Assembly (NCBI GenBank): GCA_959600045.1
Contig: CAUGKJ010000025.1
Span: 1-9,107 of the forward strand
Direction: 5' to 3'
Length of the DNA stretch: 9,107 nucleotides
Source of the DNA: an uncultured Haemophilus sp.
Lineage (GTDB): Bacteria; Pseudomonadota; Gammaproteobacteria; Enterobacterales; Pasteurellaceae
The notes beneath the pieces are model-generated. The model ran no database searches. It was not told the origin of the DNA and saw only the letters and a program-made list of their open reading frames with translations. Position 1 is the first letter of the stretch; the number at the start of each line of letters is the position of its first letter. A program made the position numbers and the translations under genes. Of the stretch, positions 6,957-9,107 are shown piece by piece.

Positions 6957-6961
6957 CGTTT

Positions 6962-7438
6962 TTATGGTGTAGGTGGATCCATTAATTCAAGGATTTTATC
7001 TGTAGGCTCTTTTATATCGAAACTCGATTCCATTAATAATGAAAAAGTCTCGTCATTTCGTTTGCAAGCAGCATGAGAAATTAGCTTACCTTTCTCATCA
7101 CGCAAATCGATAGTAACTTGATTGATGCCCGTCTTATCTGCTGCGTTCTCTTTTATTATCGTCCACAACTGATTATTTTCTGTTGGTGGAAGAAAAAGCG
7201 TCGCTTCTGTCGCATAAGATTGAAAGTATGCCTTATCGATTGTTTGAGAAACCACATTCGCATCATTTTTCATGTAAGTAAATGTTTTTAGATTATTTAG
7301 CGCGACCCAAAGTTTTTCCCCTTTGGTGCTTTCACATTTTACAACATCAATGACGCTCTCACCGAGCTTCATGGCATTTTCATTTGCGAGCGAACATGCT
7401 GGAACTGCAGCCAAAAATACCCACAGATATTTTTTCAT
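6962..7438 (-). CDS. Small exported protein of unknown function, downstream of yajQ
   Basis: I do not recognise this 158-residue protein. Residues 1-18 (MKKYLWVFLAAVPACSLA) form a clear Sec signal peptide with cleavage after SLA. The Cys at 15 follows VPA, and the proline makes lipoprotein processing unlikely. The mature protein of about 140 residues is acidic to neutral, with no membrane segment. Its only two cysteines, C35 (VVKCES) and C125 (HAACKRN), could form one disulfide in the periplasm. A VTIDLRDEKGKLISHAACK stretch suggests beta-strands ahead of the second cysteine. The C-terminus ends PPTP. The ATG at 7438 is only 4 nt past the yajQ stop and has a weak AGAG site inside the end of yajQ, so translation is probably coupled. 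It shares the terminator at 6916-6956. Real gene: fairly sure; function: unknown. Confidence 0.85.
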   Translation of the reverse strand: MKKYLWVFLAAVPACSLANENAMKLGESVIDVVKCESTKGEKLWVALNNLKTFTYMKNDANVVSQTIDKAYFQSYATEATLFLPPTENNQLWTIIKENAADKTGINQVTIDLRDEKGKLISHAACKRNDETFSLLMESSFDIKEPTDKILELMDPPTP

Positions 7439-7442
7439 TAAA

Positions 7443-8899
<1,457 letters not shown>

Positions 8900-8943
8900 A
8901 GAAAATCCTGTAAATTGTGAATACTCATCTATTCTAGCCGATC

Positions 8944-9107
8944 TTGGCGAAAAAATGGAAAAACAACGTGCAATTAATTAAAGAAAAACTTCAAAAATCA
9001 CTGATGTTTGGGCTCATCGTGCTGCTTTGTATCGGTGCCATGGTCGTGATTTTGTTTGGCGTGAAACAATTTAAGATTGGTTCACAGCTTTCAAGTGTGA
9101 ATCAAGT
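8944..9107 (+). CDS. smp: Smp/YtjB-like inner-membrane protein, N-terminal part
   Basis: Only the first 54 codons are present; the gene runs off the window. The reading begins (M)AKKWKNNVQLIKEKLQKS, a basic N-terminus, followed by one hydrophobic segment (about residues 20-40, LMFGLIVLLCIGAMVVILFG) and then a likely periplasmic start. This matches the opening of the SMP_2 family (E. coli YtjB/Smp, AhpA), whose gene is divergent from serB in enteric bacteria, so position and topology agree. Function in the family is poorly defined; it has been linked to membrane and virulence phenotypes. The start is uncertain: TTG at 8944 gives the MAKK-like start seen in relatives but has no clear ribosome site, while GTG at 8968 is the alternative. 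An ATG at 8955 is out of frame and stops after eight codons. Confidence 0.75.
   Translation, partial: MAKKWKNNVQLIKEKLQKSLMFGLIVLLCIGAMVVILFGVKQFKIGSQLSSVNQ

Noticed and set aside
8955..8981. ATG at 8955 as start of the smp-like gene
   Set aside because: That frame reaches TAA after eight codons; the membrane-protein frame uses TTG 8944 or GTG 8968.

Overview
The window is an AT-rich stretch of a Pasteurellaceae chromosome, most likely a Haemophilus species. Seven exact copies of the H. influenzae-type DNA uptake core AAGTGCGGT (six on the + strand, one on the -) occur in 9.1 kb, NadN is characteristic of Haemophilus NAD scavenging, and the recognisable proteins have Haemophilus lengths and motifs (TrmD 246 aa, Rho 420 aa, YajQ 163 aa). 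From memory, the rplS, rho, argH and serB blocks lie apart in H. influenzae Rd. If that is right, this is another species or a rearranged genome. That point is inference.

Layout. Bases 1-1682, - strand: an unrecognised exported protein followed by nadN, which is cut by the window edge. A near-consensus sigma-70 promoter at 1770-1798 drives them. Bases 1683-1992: a divergent intergenic region holding that promoter, the rpsP leader and a doubtful 54-codon open frame. Bases 1993-3975, + strand: the conserved rpsP-rimM-trmD-rplS operon, closed by a strong hairpin terminator (3986-4015) that faces both ways. Bases 4036-5298, - strand: rho. Bases 5299-5528: the divergent rho/argH control region, with two ArgR-type operator boxes over candidate promoters for both genes and a C-rich, G-poor rho leader. 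Bases 5529-6902, + strand: argH, ended by a second two-way terminator (6916-6956). Bases 6962-8899, - strand: serB, then yajQ, then a small unrecognised exported protein, tightly spaced. Bases 8944-9107, + strand: the start of an smp/ytjB-like inner-membrane protein, divergent from serB as in enteric bacteria.

Roles. Most of the window is core metabolism: NAD scavenging in the periplasm, ribosome and tRNA maturation, transcription termination, the last step of arginine synthesis and the last step of serine synthesis. I see no mobile element, CRISPR array, tRNA, rRNA or phage gene. The points most worth a second look are the ARG boxes shared by argH and rho, the rut-like rho leader, and the two exported proteins of unknown function, one beside nadN and one in the serB-yajQ unit.
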